From: a bacterium | Lineage (GTDB): Bacteria > Ratteibacteria > UBA8468 > B48-G9 > JAFGKM01 | Reading direction: 5' to 3' | Length of the DNA: 5,165 nt | Assembly (NCBI GenBank): GCA_029548585.1 | Contig: JAKPNC010000104.1 | Location: 1 to 5,165 of the forward strand | Shown: in pieces, positions 1 through 5,165 of the stretch | Numbering within the stretch: the stretch's first letter is position 1 | Layout: every line of letters begins with the position of its first letter | The notes under the pieces: model-generated | Seen by the model: the letters and a program-made list of their open reading frames with translations, nothing else | Database searches by the model: none | What the model was told of the DNA's origin: nothing | Position numbers and translations under genes: made by a program

Positions 1-1121
1 TGGCTTTTGCACATCTCAGAAATGATATAAACTGGGAAGCTCCACCCGAAAACGAACCTGTCTCTTTCGGAGATGGCAATTTTACACTCAGCATCGCCCC
101 GGATCCTGACAGAAAGGGAGCGGACGAAATAAAGCTGACATCAACTGGCAACGTTAACGAAAAATATCATGAAAAAGTTGAACTTTCACTCGGTTACAGG
201 AATATATGGTCACAGGGAATCTTCGGCATGGAGATTGTCCAGATTGGAAATTCAATCATAGACGGGTGTGATTCAACAACCGGTGTACCTGAAGAACCCT
301 CCGAGGAGCCCCCTGACGCTGAAGTCGGAAGCAAGGAGGAGATAAACATGGATAACCCTAATGCCACTATATATGGAAATGCTTCAGTGGGTGGAAATAT
401 CCTGGAAGGAGGTTTAATAACCGGAAACAGGTATACAGGCGTAGATTTCGGGAATCCTTTTGAAAATCTTGGAGATGATGAGAATAAGGTAAATATCCCC
501 GACGACTTATTGTCGGCAGGTCATCCTTCCCCTCCCGGGATAACGGGCGACTATTCCTATAATAATTCCACAAGGACGCTTATCATAGGAACAAAGGGAA
601 CAGTAACAATCCAGGGCGGAGATTACCGTTTAAAGGAAATAATATTTGAAGGAGACTCGGAACTCATTTTCAACGGCCCTACCCGCCTGTATGTGGAAGA
701 ACAAATAGATATAAGCGCAAACAAGACAAAATGGACGATGAACGATGAAGTGATTCTTTACCTGGGAGAAAACAGCACAATGTTTACCGGAACCAGCGAA
801 CATATCGACATAACGACTTTCCAGGACAGACCTGAAAACTTCAGGATTTATTCAGCATCTACACGTGATGATGCCATAGACATAAATAATAACCGTACGC
901 TCTTTGCCCTGATATATGCCCCTAATGGCAGCGTCAGAATGAAAAATAACATTGTGTTTTGCGGAGGCATTGTATCTGAGAAGATTTATATAAATAACGA
1001 TGCCGTTATCTATTATGATGTAAACCTTAATAATTTGAATATTGACGATGATCCACGGCTAAAAGGTCCTCTTCAAATATTGAGGTGGAGGAAACCCGGT
1101 TGGACAGACCGCCTGCACTGA
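1..1121 (+). CDS. PilX/DUF7305-like pilus-assembly protein, C-terminal part (5' end outside window)
   Basis: The reading frame is open from base 3 to the TGA at 1119-1121, giving 372 residues with no stop, so the gene begins upstream of the window. The fragment resembles the exported C-terminal half of PilX-type minor pilins with a DUF7305 domain. Around residues 45-55 it has the 'LTSTGNVN' stretch typical of PilX-like proteins. Next come 'GNSIIDGCDS' and a low-complexity Glu/Pro linker, then an 'ATIYGNASVGGNI' segment and a long Asn/Asp/Gly-rich beta region. Near the end is 'LIYAPNGSV...FCGGIV', which matches the 'yAPn...GaIva' pattern of the family. The final 'LQILRWRK' also matches the usual tail, here extended by a few residues. 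Such proteins normally have an N-terminal prepilin signal and helix and act at the type IV pilus or type II secretion-like machinery; that part is not visible here. Two cysteines (about residues 89 and 320) could form a disulfide outside the cytoplasm. The gene looks more A/T-rich than its neighbours. Family assignment is by recalled pattern; the exact role is unknown. Confidence 0.75.
   Translation, partial: AFAHLRNDINWEAPPENEPVSFGDGNFTLSIAPDPDRKGADEIKLTSTGNVNEKYHEKVELSLGYRNIWSQGIFGMEIVQIGNSIIDGCDSTTGVPEEPSEEPPDAEVGSKEEINMDNPNATIYGNASVGGNILEGGLITGNRYTGVDFGNPFENLGDDENKVNIPDDLLSAGHPSPPGITGDYSYNNSTRTLIIGTKGTVTIQGGDYRLKEIIFEGDSELIFNGPTRLYVEEQIDISANKTKWTMNDEVILYLGENSTMFTGTSEHIDITTFQDRPENFRIYSASTRDDAIDINNNRTLFALIYAPNGSVRMKNNIVFCGGIVSEKIYINNDAVIYYDVNLNNLNIDDDPRLKGPLQILRWRKPGWTDRLH
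1087..1091 (+). promoter_or_regulatory. Ribosome-binding site GGAGG for the GHMP kinase
   Basis: A GGAGG core sits 8 bases before the TTG at 1100 and lies inside the end of the pilin-like gene. This spacing is near ideal for TTG 1100. The site is 32 bases from the in-frame ATG at 1124, and it begins inside the in-frame GTG at 1085, so it cannot serve either of those. It therefore decides the start of the kinase and implies that translation can be coupled to the upstream gene. Confidence 0.75.
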
Positions 1122-2269
1122 ACATGGAAATATTCGTACCCTACAGAATCTGCCCCCTCGGGGCCCATGTTGACCATCAGGAAGGCATTGTCGCAGGGGC
1201 AACCCTAAAAGGCATCGGCATCACCCTCTCGTTTGAAAGAAACCGTAACGGTAAGGTTTGCCTGTCAAGCGAAAAATACCCCGGCGAAGAAACTCGTTTC
1301 AGGATAGACGACATTCCCCCCCCATCCGGAAAGTGGGGAGATTACGCCAGGGGTTCCGCTTATACCCTCAATAAGATACCCGGCAGAAAACCATTGAGAT
1401 ACGGAATCTCCGGCGCTTTGAGGGCAAATTTCCCCGGAGGAGGATTAAGTTCTTCCGCCGCAGTAACTCTGGCATATCTTTACGCTCTTGAATTTGTAAA
1501 TGGCATCAATCTTTCACCTCTTGAGAATATAAAACTTGTCAGGGATGTAGAAAACGTATATATCGGCCTCAAGAGCGGCATCCTTGACCAATCTGTCATT
1601 CTCCTTGGAAGGGATACGCAGGGGAGCCTCTTATTTCTTGACTGCAGGAGCATGGAACACCGTACCGTACTTTGCAGAAAACCGGCAGATTACGAAATAG
1701 CCATAGTCTTTTCCGGCATAGATACACGTATTACCGGAACCCTCTACAACAGGCGCGTTTCGGAATGCAGGGAGGCGGCAAAGCTTCTTGCGGGGTATGC
1801 CGGGATAAACCAGGCACGGCCTCTCCTCAGGGACCTGGATCCGGACGTTTTCAGAGAGCATGGATACCGGCTGCCTTCAGTTCTGAGGAAAAGGGCTGAA
1901 CATTTTTTCACCGAGATGGAGAGGGTGAACCTCGGGATGTCCGCATGGGAGAAGGGAGACATCGAAGTGTTCGGCAGGCTCGTCTCCGAATCAGGTAAAA
2001 GCTCATTGGAAAACTATGAATGCGGCTCGGAAGAACTTGCACATATCTATGGACTGCTCAACTCGGTTAAAGGCGTGTACGGGGCAAGGTTCAGCGGCGC
2101 AGGATTCAGGGGTTCGTGCATGGCCCTCAGCAGGCCCGGGGAAGATACCAGGCAGGCCATAAGGTATGAAATTGAAAAACATTTCGCGGACAAATACCCT
2201 TCCTGCGCTGGTAAATACAGGATCGGCTTCTGCCCTACCGGCGGCACGCTCGGATTAACAGGAAAATAA
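1100..2269 (+). CDS. GHMP-superfamily sugar kinase, galacturonokinase-like
   Basis: Predicted ATP-dependent kinase that phosphorylates the anomeric hydroxyl of a sugar, most likely D-galacturonate to D-galacturonate 1-phosphate, in the cytoplasm. With the TTG start the protein has 389 residues, normal for the galactokinase branch. The three GHMP motifs are present. Motif 1 is 'YRICPLGAHVDHQ' at residues 15-27, motif 2 the ATP-binding 'PGGGLSSSAA' at 112-121, and motif 3 'GARFSGAGFRGSC' at 328-340. The catalytic Asp is D163 in 'GILDQS', and Y216 matches the galactose-pocket Tyr of galactokinases. The usual 'NLIGEH' of galactokinase is replaced by 'CPLGAH': the Glu that contacts the sugar 6-hydroxyl becomes A22, while H23 and D25 stay. 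From memory, plant galacturonokinase carries nearly the same 'RICPLGAHIDHQ' motif, which is why a uronic acid is preferred over galactose. The start overlaps the pilin-like gene by 22 bases and the stop TAA enters a terminator hairpin. The kinase family is very secure; the substrate is inferred. Confidence 0.88.
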   Translation: MDRPPALNMEIFVPYRICPLGAHVDHQEGIVAGATLKGIGITLSFERNRNGKVCLSSEKYPGEETRFRIDDIPPPSGKWGDYARGSAYTLNKIPGRKPLRYGISGALRANFPGGGLSSSAAVTLAYLYALEFVNGINLSPLENIKLVRDVENVYIGLKSGILDQSVILLGRDTQGSLLFLDCRSMEHRTVLCRKPADYEIAIVFSGIDTRITGTLYNRRVSECREAAKLLAGYAGINQARPLLRDLDPDVFREHGYRLPSVLRKRAEHFFTEMERVNLGMSAWEKGDIEVFGRLVSESGKSSLENYECGSEELAHIYGLLNSVKGVYGARFSGAGFRGSCMALSRPGEDTRQAIRYEIEKHFADKYPSCAGKYRIGFCPTGGTLGLTGK

Positions 2270-2289
2270 AACGGTTAATTCACCGTTTT
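2268..2289. terminator. Bidirectional hairpin terminator between convergent genes
   Basis: A perfect 8-base-pair stem, AAAACGGT (2268-2275) against ACCGTTTT (2282-2289), encloses a 6-base loop TAATTC. It lies exactly between the tail-to-tail kinase and LarA genes, covers two bases of the kinase TAA and touches the first base of the LarA stop (complement of 2289-2291). The A and T runs in the stem give a short U tract in each direction; the - strand transcript continues TTTTATTTT, so termination of the LarA message should be the stronger of the two. Only three G:C pairs support the stem, so strength is uncertain. Confidence 0.65.
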
Positions 2290-3557
2290 CAGAGGCTGTC
2301 TATATCTGGTATTTTGCCGTCTCTGAGCCTGTAGAGAACCTCTCCGGCCTTTTCAACCACGAAGGTATCCGGATCCCTGCCGTATGATTCCATATCGAGC
2401 TTCCTGTAGTCAAGGTACCCGAGATTTATCTTCCTGCATACAGCTTCAGGTATTGAAGTTGCAAGAATGACGTTTATGCGGGGCTTTTCCGTTCCGTCCT
2501 CGAATGTCCCTATGCCTTTCACGTGGGTAGAATGAGCCATGATACATCCTGAGACTCCTGCAAACCTATCCATCTGTTTCAGGAAATAATCCCTTGTGTG
2601 GTATCCCACCCTTTCAATCTCCCTGCCGTGGGTGTGTGAGACCTCCCTGACATGGGGAGCATAGATAATAAGGTTTCCTCCGTCCGCAACTATAGGTTCG
2701 AGCTTGTACATGCATTTGCCCGCGGTCCAGAGGTCCTCGTACATTGGAGGAGCTATGGAAAGGACCGTTTTGTACGGCCTGTCGACATATTCTATGCTCA
2801 GTTCCGCAGAGAGATCGGCTGCCTTTGACCAGGCTTCCGTATCTCCCGTGTAAAGGCCGTAAACCTGCCCCTTCTTAACCACGTAGCACAGTTGTGTCAG
2901 GCTGGCTTTTATAAACGATGCGGCAGCATTGAGAGCCTGTCGCACGGGAGTATCCTTTGTCCCGTTTATCTTGGGATTAGTAATCAGGGCGCCGAGCCAG
3001 TGAAACCTGTGGAGAAAATCAGGTCCTGATATCCCCGGAAAAAGGTACTTGTATCCTCCCGAAAAGCCCACCACTTCGTGAGGAAAGACAGGGCCGGCAA
3101 GTATGATCTCATCGTAATCGAGAACTTTCCTGTTGACCGTAACGGGGATCTCTTCGCTGAGCAGCCCTCCGGATATCTCTCTTATCCTTGAAGCCGGAAT
3201 AGTCCCGACCTTTACGAGGTTCTCAGGCTTATCCCACTGGTGCTGGAAGATCCCGGTATTCCGATATTCGGTTTCTCTCTCACCGGGGCCTATGCCGAGA
3301 AATCTGTCCACCCTGCCCTCCTCCATTGGAGGATGAGTCCCCAGGGCGATGAGGAAATCTATCTTTGAGGCCTTCTTCTTCAGGTTTGAATGTATTTCCC
3401 GGAAGATCGTTCCGGTAGGACCGGATCGGGTAGTGTCGGGAATCACCGCAAGGACTCTCCTGCCGTCGAAATTTCCCCGGCCTAATCCTTCGCTGATGGC
3501 ATCCCTGAGTTCCCGTTCGGTGAAACACTTCTTATCGCTTCCCTTTCCCGTATACAT
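2289..3557 (-). CDS. larA: LarA-superfamily nickel-pincer racemase/epimerase (DUF2088)
   Basis: Homologue of lactate racemase LarA, which inverts the hydroxyl-bearing carbon of a 2-hydroxy acid using a nickel-pincer nucleotide covalently bound to a lysine. From ATG 3557 it has 422 residues, about the length of the Lactobacillus plantarum enzyme (424). Visible motifs are 'PDTTR' (D41, R44), 'LGTHPPM' (H75) and 'FPHEVVGFSGGYKYLFPG' (H160, cofactor lysine K170), followed by H186 in 'HRFHWLG'. The spacing His-10-Lys-16-His equals that of H174/K184/H200 in the reference enzyme, so nickel and cofactor binding look intact. In the later substrate region, 'YEDLWTAGKCM' aligns with the usual '...NLYQxxK'. 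The lysine is kept (K281), but the Gln expected three residues before it is Thr (T278). This suggests a substrate other than lactate; malate racemases are already known in the superfamily. No cofactor genes (larB, larC, larE) lie in the window. The gene follows the HAD gene by 34 bases. ATG 3557 is preferred to TTG 3581 because of its GGGAG site. Superfamily is very sure; substrate is unknown. Confidence 0.93.
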   Translation of the reverse strand: MYTGKGSDKKCFTERELRDAISEGLGRGNFDGRRVLAVIPDTTRSGPTGTIFREIHSNLKKKASKIDFLIALGTHPPMEEGRVDRFLGIGPGERETEYRNTGIFQHQWDKPENLVKVGTIPASRIREISGGLLSEEIPVTVNRKVLDYDEIILAGPVFPHEVVGFSGGYKYLFPGISGPDFLHRFHWLGALITNPKINGTKDTPVRQALNAAASFIKASLTQLCYVVKKGQVYGLYTGDTEAWSKAADLSAELSIEYVDRPYKTVLSIAPPMYEDLWTAGKCMYKLEPIVADGGNLIIYAPHVREVSHTHGREIERVGYHTRDYFLKQMDRFAGVSGCIMAHSTHVKGIGTFEDGTEKPRINVILATSIPEAVCRKINLGYLDYRKLDMESYGRDPDTFVVEKAGEVLYRLRDGKIPDIDSL

Positions 3558-3562
3558 TTCTT

Positions 3563-3567
3563 CTCCC
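3563..3567 (-). promoter_or_regulatory. Ribosome-binding site GGGAG for the LarA homologue
   Basis: On the - strand, GGGAG followed by AAGAA lies directly before ATG 3557, a 5-base spacer. The alternative TTG at 3581 has only a weak GGAAAA-like stretch before it. The site therefore fixes the start at 3557 and leaves 34 bases between the HAD stop and the LarA start. Confidence 0.7.
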
Positions 3568-3591
3568 GTTTTTTTTGTCAAAGATTTTCCA

Positions 3592-4629
3592 TTAAATTGT
3601 AAGCAGCCTTCCTCCGGGGTTAAGCTGGCGGTAGAGAGACTTTCTTATTTCCTGCTTTTCCCTGTAAGCCTTCTGGTGTTCGTATCCGGCCTCTTCCCAC
3701 GGGGGAGTTTTAAGAAGAACCTTTGCGAAATTATCAAGAAGCTTCTTTTCAGTCTCTCCGGCATAACTGCCTTCGGCAAACCTGGAGAAGTATCCAGGAA
3801 AATCCTTCCAGGCTTCCCTTTCATAGCCGGCGGGTATGGGATAGAAAAGTCCCTTGTTCTCTTTCACTCCCTTTAGATCCCCATCAGCGTCTCCTATCAT
3901 GAGCACCCTGGAAGGGTCGTACCCGCACGCCTTCATGACGGTTCCTATGTGGTGGCCCTTTTTACCCATTTCCTGTCCGGCTATCGTCTGGACGTAAGGC
4001 AGCAGGCCGTTATGCTCCCAGAAATTCACCAGGTCATCGTAGGGGGTCTGTGAGACTATCATCACGTCGGCTTTCTCACACATGAGTTCAAGGGATTCCC
4101 TCACGTTTTCAAAGGGGGGTATCTTGACGAAAGGGAAAGTCCTGTTTACGGCTTCACTCCACCCAAGGAGCTTGTAAAGGTATAAGTCCATGGGCATTGT
4201 GGCGAGGTATTTTTCGAGGCTTGGATTTCCAAGTCCGAGCTTATTTTTTTCGCAATACGATATATAGGCATCCAGTGGTTCAACATCCGGAAGCTTTACA
4301 CCTTTAGAGCCTGCGGCCTGCCTTGAATCTTTTCTTGCATGCAGAGCCCTGAGAGAATACTGTATCGCAAGAAACCTGTTGCATCCTCTGTAAACAGAAA
4401 AAAGGTTGTAATACTCGGAGACTTCCCTGAAGTAAGATTCAATATCCCACAGCTGGTAAAACTCCATGTACTGGGGCTGGAATATCATCATGTGCTTGCC
4501 GTTCATGTTATCGGTAACGCAACCGTCAGTGTCAATCGCAACGAGGAAGTCCTTTGTTTTCCTGAAACCTTTAAGCTGTTTCTCCGGATCCTGCTTGATT
4601 TCTTCGTTTGTAAGTTTCCTGAAAGCCAT
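3592..4629 (-). CDS. HAD-superfamily phosphohydrolase with large helical cap
   Basis: Predicted cytoplasmic Mg-dependent phosphatase of 345 residues. All four HAD motifs can be read. Motif I is 'DTDGCVTD' (nucleophile D33, acid/base D35), motif II is S193 in 'IVSQTPYDD', motif III is Lys 223 or 224 in 'GQEMGKKG', and motif IV is 'IGDADGD' (D247, D251). About 150 residues between motifs I and II form a large, mostly helical cap that should set substrate choice; it includes 'LGLGNPSLEKY' and 'LLGWSEAVNR'. After the core comes a conserved-looking tail, 'FAEGSYAGE' and 'KTPPWEEAGY'. I recall a family with this same block order in planctomycete, lentisphaeral and some anaerobic bacterial genomes, annotated only as HAD hydrolase; its substrate is not known to me. 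ATG 4629 is chosen because GGAGG lies 5 bases before it; an in-frame GTG at 4659 would place coding sequence inside a GC-rich hairpin. It is probably cotranscribed with the LarA gene 34 bases downstream, which suggests a phosphorylated sugar or sugar-acid substrate. Confidence 0.9.
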   Translation of the reverse strand: MAFRKLTNEEIKQDPEKQLKGFRKTKDFLVAIDTDGCVTDNMNGKHMMIFQPQYMEFYQLWDIESYFREVSEYYNLFSVYRGCNRFLAIQYSLRALHARKDSRQAAGSKGVKLPDVEPLDAYISYCEKNKLGLGNPSLEKYLATMPMDLYLYKLLGWSEAVNRTFPFVKIPPFENVRESLELMCEKADVMIVSQTPYDDLVNFWEHNGLLPYVQTIAGQEMGKKGHHIGTVMKACGYDPSRVLMIGDADGDLKGVKENKGLFYPIPAGYEREAWKDFPGYFSRFAEGSYAGETEKKLLDNFAKVLLKTPPWEEAGYEHQKAYREKQEIRKSLYRQLNPGGRLLTI

Positions 4630-4634
4630 TTTAT

Positions 4635-4639
4635 CCTCC
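4635..4639 (-). promoter_or_regulatory. Ribosome-binding site GGAGG for the HAD gene
   Basis: The complement of CCTCC at 4635-4639 gives GGAGG with spacer ATAAA (5 bases) before ATG 4629. It supports 4629 as the true start rather than the upstream in-frame GTG (4659) or ATG (4641). Confidence 0.75.
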
Positions 4640-4645
4640 ATTTTT

Positions 4646-4686
4646 AAAGGCCCGGGCACTCCATGGACTGCCGGCCCGGGGTCTTT
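4646..4686. terminator. GC-rich hairpin between phosphofructokinase and HAD genes (terminator or leader structure)
   Basis: CCCGGGC at 4651-4657 pairs perfectly with GCCCGGG at 4674-4680. After one bulged G (4681), five more pairs (AAAGG 4646-4650 with TCTTT 4682-4686, one of them G-U) extend the stem to 12 base pairs around a 16-base loop. On the - strand, the direction of the flanking genes, only TTT follows the stem before AAAAA, so it would be a weak terminator for phosphofructokinase. On the + strand the stem is followed by a CTTTTTCTT run, a better terminator, but no + strand gene precedes it. The structure ends about 7 bases upstream of the HAD ribosome site, so it could also shape the HAD leader or stabilise its message. 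Confidence 0.5.
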
Positions 4687-4700
4687 TTCTTATTAACGGT

Positions 4701-4734
4701 AATCCACGGGCCCCCGGCAACATACCCCGGGATT
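4701..4734. repeat. Imperfect GC-rich inverted repeat at the end of the phosphofructokinase gene
   Basis: AATCC (4701-4705) pairs with GGATT (4730-4734), and GGG (4708-4710) with CCC (4725-4727), separated by a 2x2 mismatch, with a 14-base loop. It overlaps the first base of the phosphofructokinase stop codon. On the - strand it is not followed by a T run, so it is not a convincing intrinsic terminator by itself; it may protect the 3' end of the message. Confidence 0.3.
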
Positions 4735-5165
4735 CACCTGTAAGCCACGGGCACGTAATCCCTGCATTTCCTGGGAGCAAAATCGGCGCTGAACTCCGCA
4801 AATTCCGGAAGGTCGCTTCCTATGAGGGGCATTGCCCATTTTACGAATTCGTCTGTTGTATCAACCCTGTTTTCTGCAATCCATTCAGCCGGAAATTTCC
4901 TTTCTGCGTTTGCCACTATGTCGAGGGGAACCTTGTCGAACGAAACGGCATACCTGGAACCGGGTTCTCTAATGATGGTGGACATGTAACCGCCCATGCC
5001 TTCCAGAGCTATCTCAGCGGCGTGAACCCCCACTCCATAAGCCTCCTCAAGGTCGGTTTTGGACGTGGTGTAAAACTCCCTTCTCTGCTTTGTGCCCGGT
5101 TTTTCACACCTGGCTATGCCCTTGCATGCAAGCCTGCTGCTGGAATTTCCCTTGCTGTCCTTTCT
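4734..5165 (-). CDS. 6-phosphofructokinase, Pfp-like, C-terminal part (5' end outside window)
   Basis: Last 143 residues of a phosphofructokinase, which makes fructose 1,6-bisphosphate from fructose 6-phosphate in glycolysis using ATP or pyrophosphate. The frame stays open from base 5165 to the stop (complement of 4734-4736), so the start lies beyond the window; the GTG at 5033 is an internal Val. Diagnostic blocks are 'TTSKTDLEEAYGVGVHAAE', 'ALEGMGGYM', 'VPLDIVANAERKFPAEWI' and 'FVKWAMPLIG'. They match the end of the pyrophosphate-type group in anaerobes, where 'SKTD' followed by a conserved helix and 'VAN.E...P.EWI' recur. The GGDG-type motif that separates ATP from pyrophosphate use is outside the window, so the donor cannot be decided. 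The protein ends in 'YVPVAYR'. A 104-base gap with hairpins separates it from the HAD gene, so the two may be only partly cotranscribed. Confidence 0.88.
   Translation of the reverse strand, partial: RKDSKGNSSSRLACKGIARCEKPGTKQRREFYTTSKTDLEEAYGVGVHAAEIALEGMGGYMSTIIREPGSRYAVSFDKVPLDIVANAERKFPAEWIAENRVDTTDEFVKWAMPLIGSDLPEFAEFSADFAPRKCRDYVPVAYR

Noticed and set aside
228..230. ATG as a start for the pilin-like protein
   Set aside because: The frame is open from base 3, and the residues before it contain the family-typical 'STGNVN' block, so this Met is internal.
1085..1087. GTG as the kinase start
   Set aside because: No ribosome site at a usable distance lies before it, and it overlaps the GGAGG that fits TTG 1100.
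1124..1126. ATG as the kinase start
   Set aside because: The only ribosome site is 32 bases away. It cannot be fully excluded, since the conserved kinase sequence begins just after it.
3579..3581. TTG as the LarA start, and the same bases read as a TTGACA -35 box
   Set aside because: ATG 3557 has a much better ribosome site. As a promoter, no acceptable -10 box lies 16-18 bases downstream, and it would fall on the start codon.
3349..3876. 175-codon open frame on the + strand across the LarA-HAD junction
   Set aside because: It lies antisense to two genes with strong family motifs, and its translation is hydrophobic low-information sequence without recognisable motifs.
4657..4659. GTG as the HAD start, adding ten residues
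   Set aside because: The extra codons run through the GC-rich hairpin, and the GGAGG site fits ATG 4629.
4660..4667. Palindrome TCCATGGA in the hairpin loop as an operator
   Set aside because: A single 8-base palindrome without a second copy is not evidence of a binding site.
4339..4696. Open frames on the + strand opposite the HAD N-terminus
   Set aside because: They are shadows of the HAD gene; no ribosome site or recognisable protein family.
4690..4726. Possible promoter for the HAD gene on the - strand (TTGCCG ... TTAATA)
   Set aside because: Spacing is about 18 bases, but the -10 match is poor and the region is dominated by inverted repeats; not better than chance.

Overview
The window is 5.2 kb of compact bacterial DNA. 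Five protein genes fill almost all of it; two are cut by the window edges. There is no RNA gene, insertion sequence or CRISPR array, and no gene-free stretch longer than about 100 bases. Clear GGAGG-type ribosome sites, a pilin-like secretion substrate and a Pfp-type phosphofructokinase point to a bacterium, probably an anaerobic or fermentative one. The HAD and LarA-type proteins resemble families I associate with PVC-type bacteria (Planctomycetes, Lentisphaerae) and their uncultured relatives, but the phylum cannot be fixed from this window.

Layout. On the + strand, bases 1-1121 hold the C-terminal 372 residues of a PilX/DUF7305-like pilus-assembly protein. It overlaps by 22 bases a GHMP-superfamily sugar kinase (1100-2269) whose N-terminal signature is that of plant galacturonokinase rather than ordinary galactokinase. 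A small hairpin (2268-2289), spanning most of both stop codons, separates this pair from three genes on the - strand. Read in transcription order, these are the C-terminal part of a phosphofructokinase (5165-4734, truncated by the window edge), a HAD-superfamily phosphohydrolase with a large cap (4629-3592), and a LarA-superfamily nickel-pincer racemase/epimerase (3557-2289). The 104-base gap between phosphofructokinase and HAD is crowded with GC-rich inverted repeats. HAD and LarA are only 34 bases apart and look like one operon.

How the genes may work together. Four of the five encode sugar or hydroxy-acid enzymes: sugar-1-phosphate formation (GHMP kinase), upper glycolysis (phosphofructokinase), phosphate-ester hydrolysis (HAD) and inversion at a hydroxyl-bearing carbon next to a carboxylate (LarA). 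A uronate or sugar-acid theme is plausible. It rests on the uronate-kinase-like active site of the GHMP protein and on a probable substrate-pocket change in the LarA homologue. The pilin-like gene has no obvious metabolic link to its overlapping neighbour. Four start sites were chosen or corrected from ribosome-binding sites: TTG 1100, ATG 3557 and ATG 4629 are preferred over longer alternatives, and the phosphofructokinase is treated as open to the window edge.
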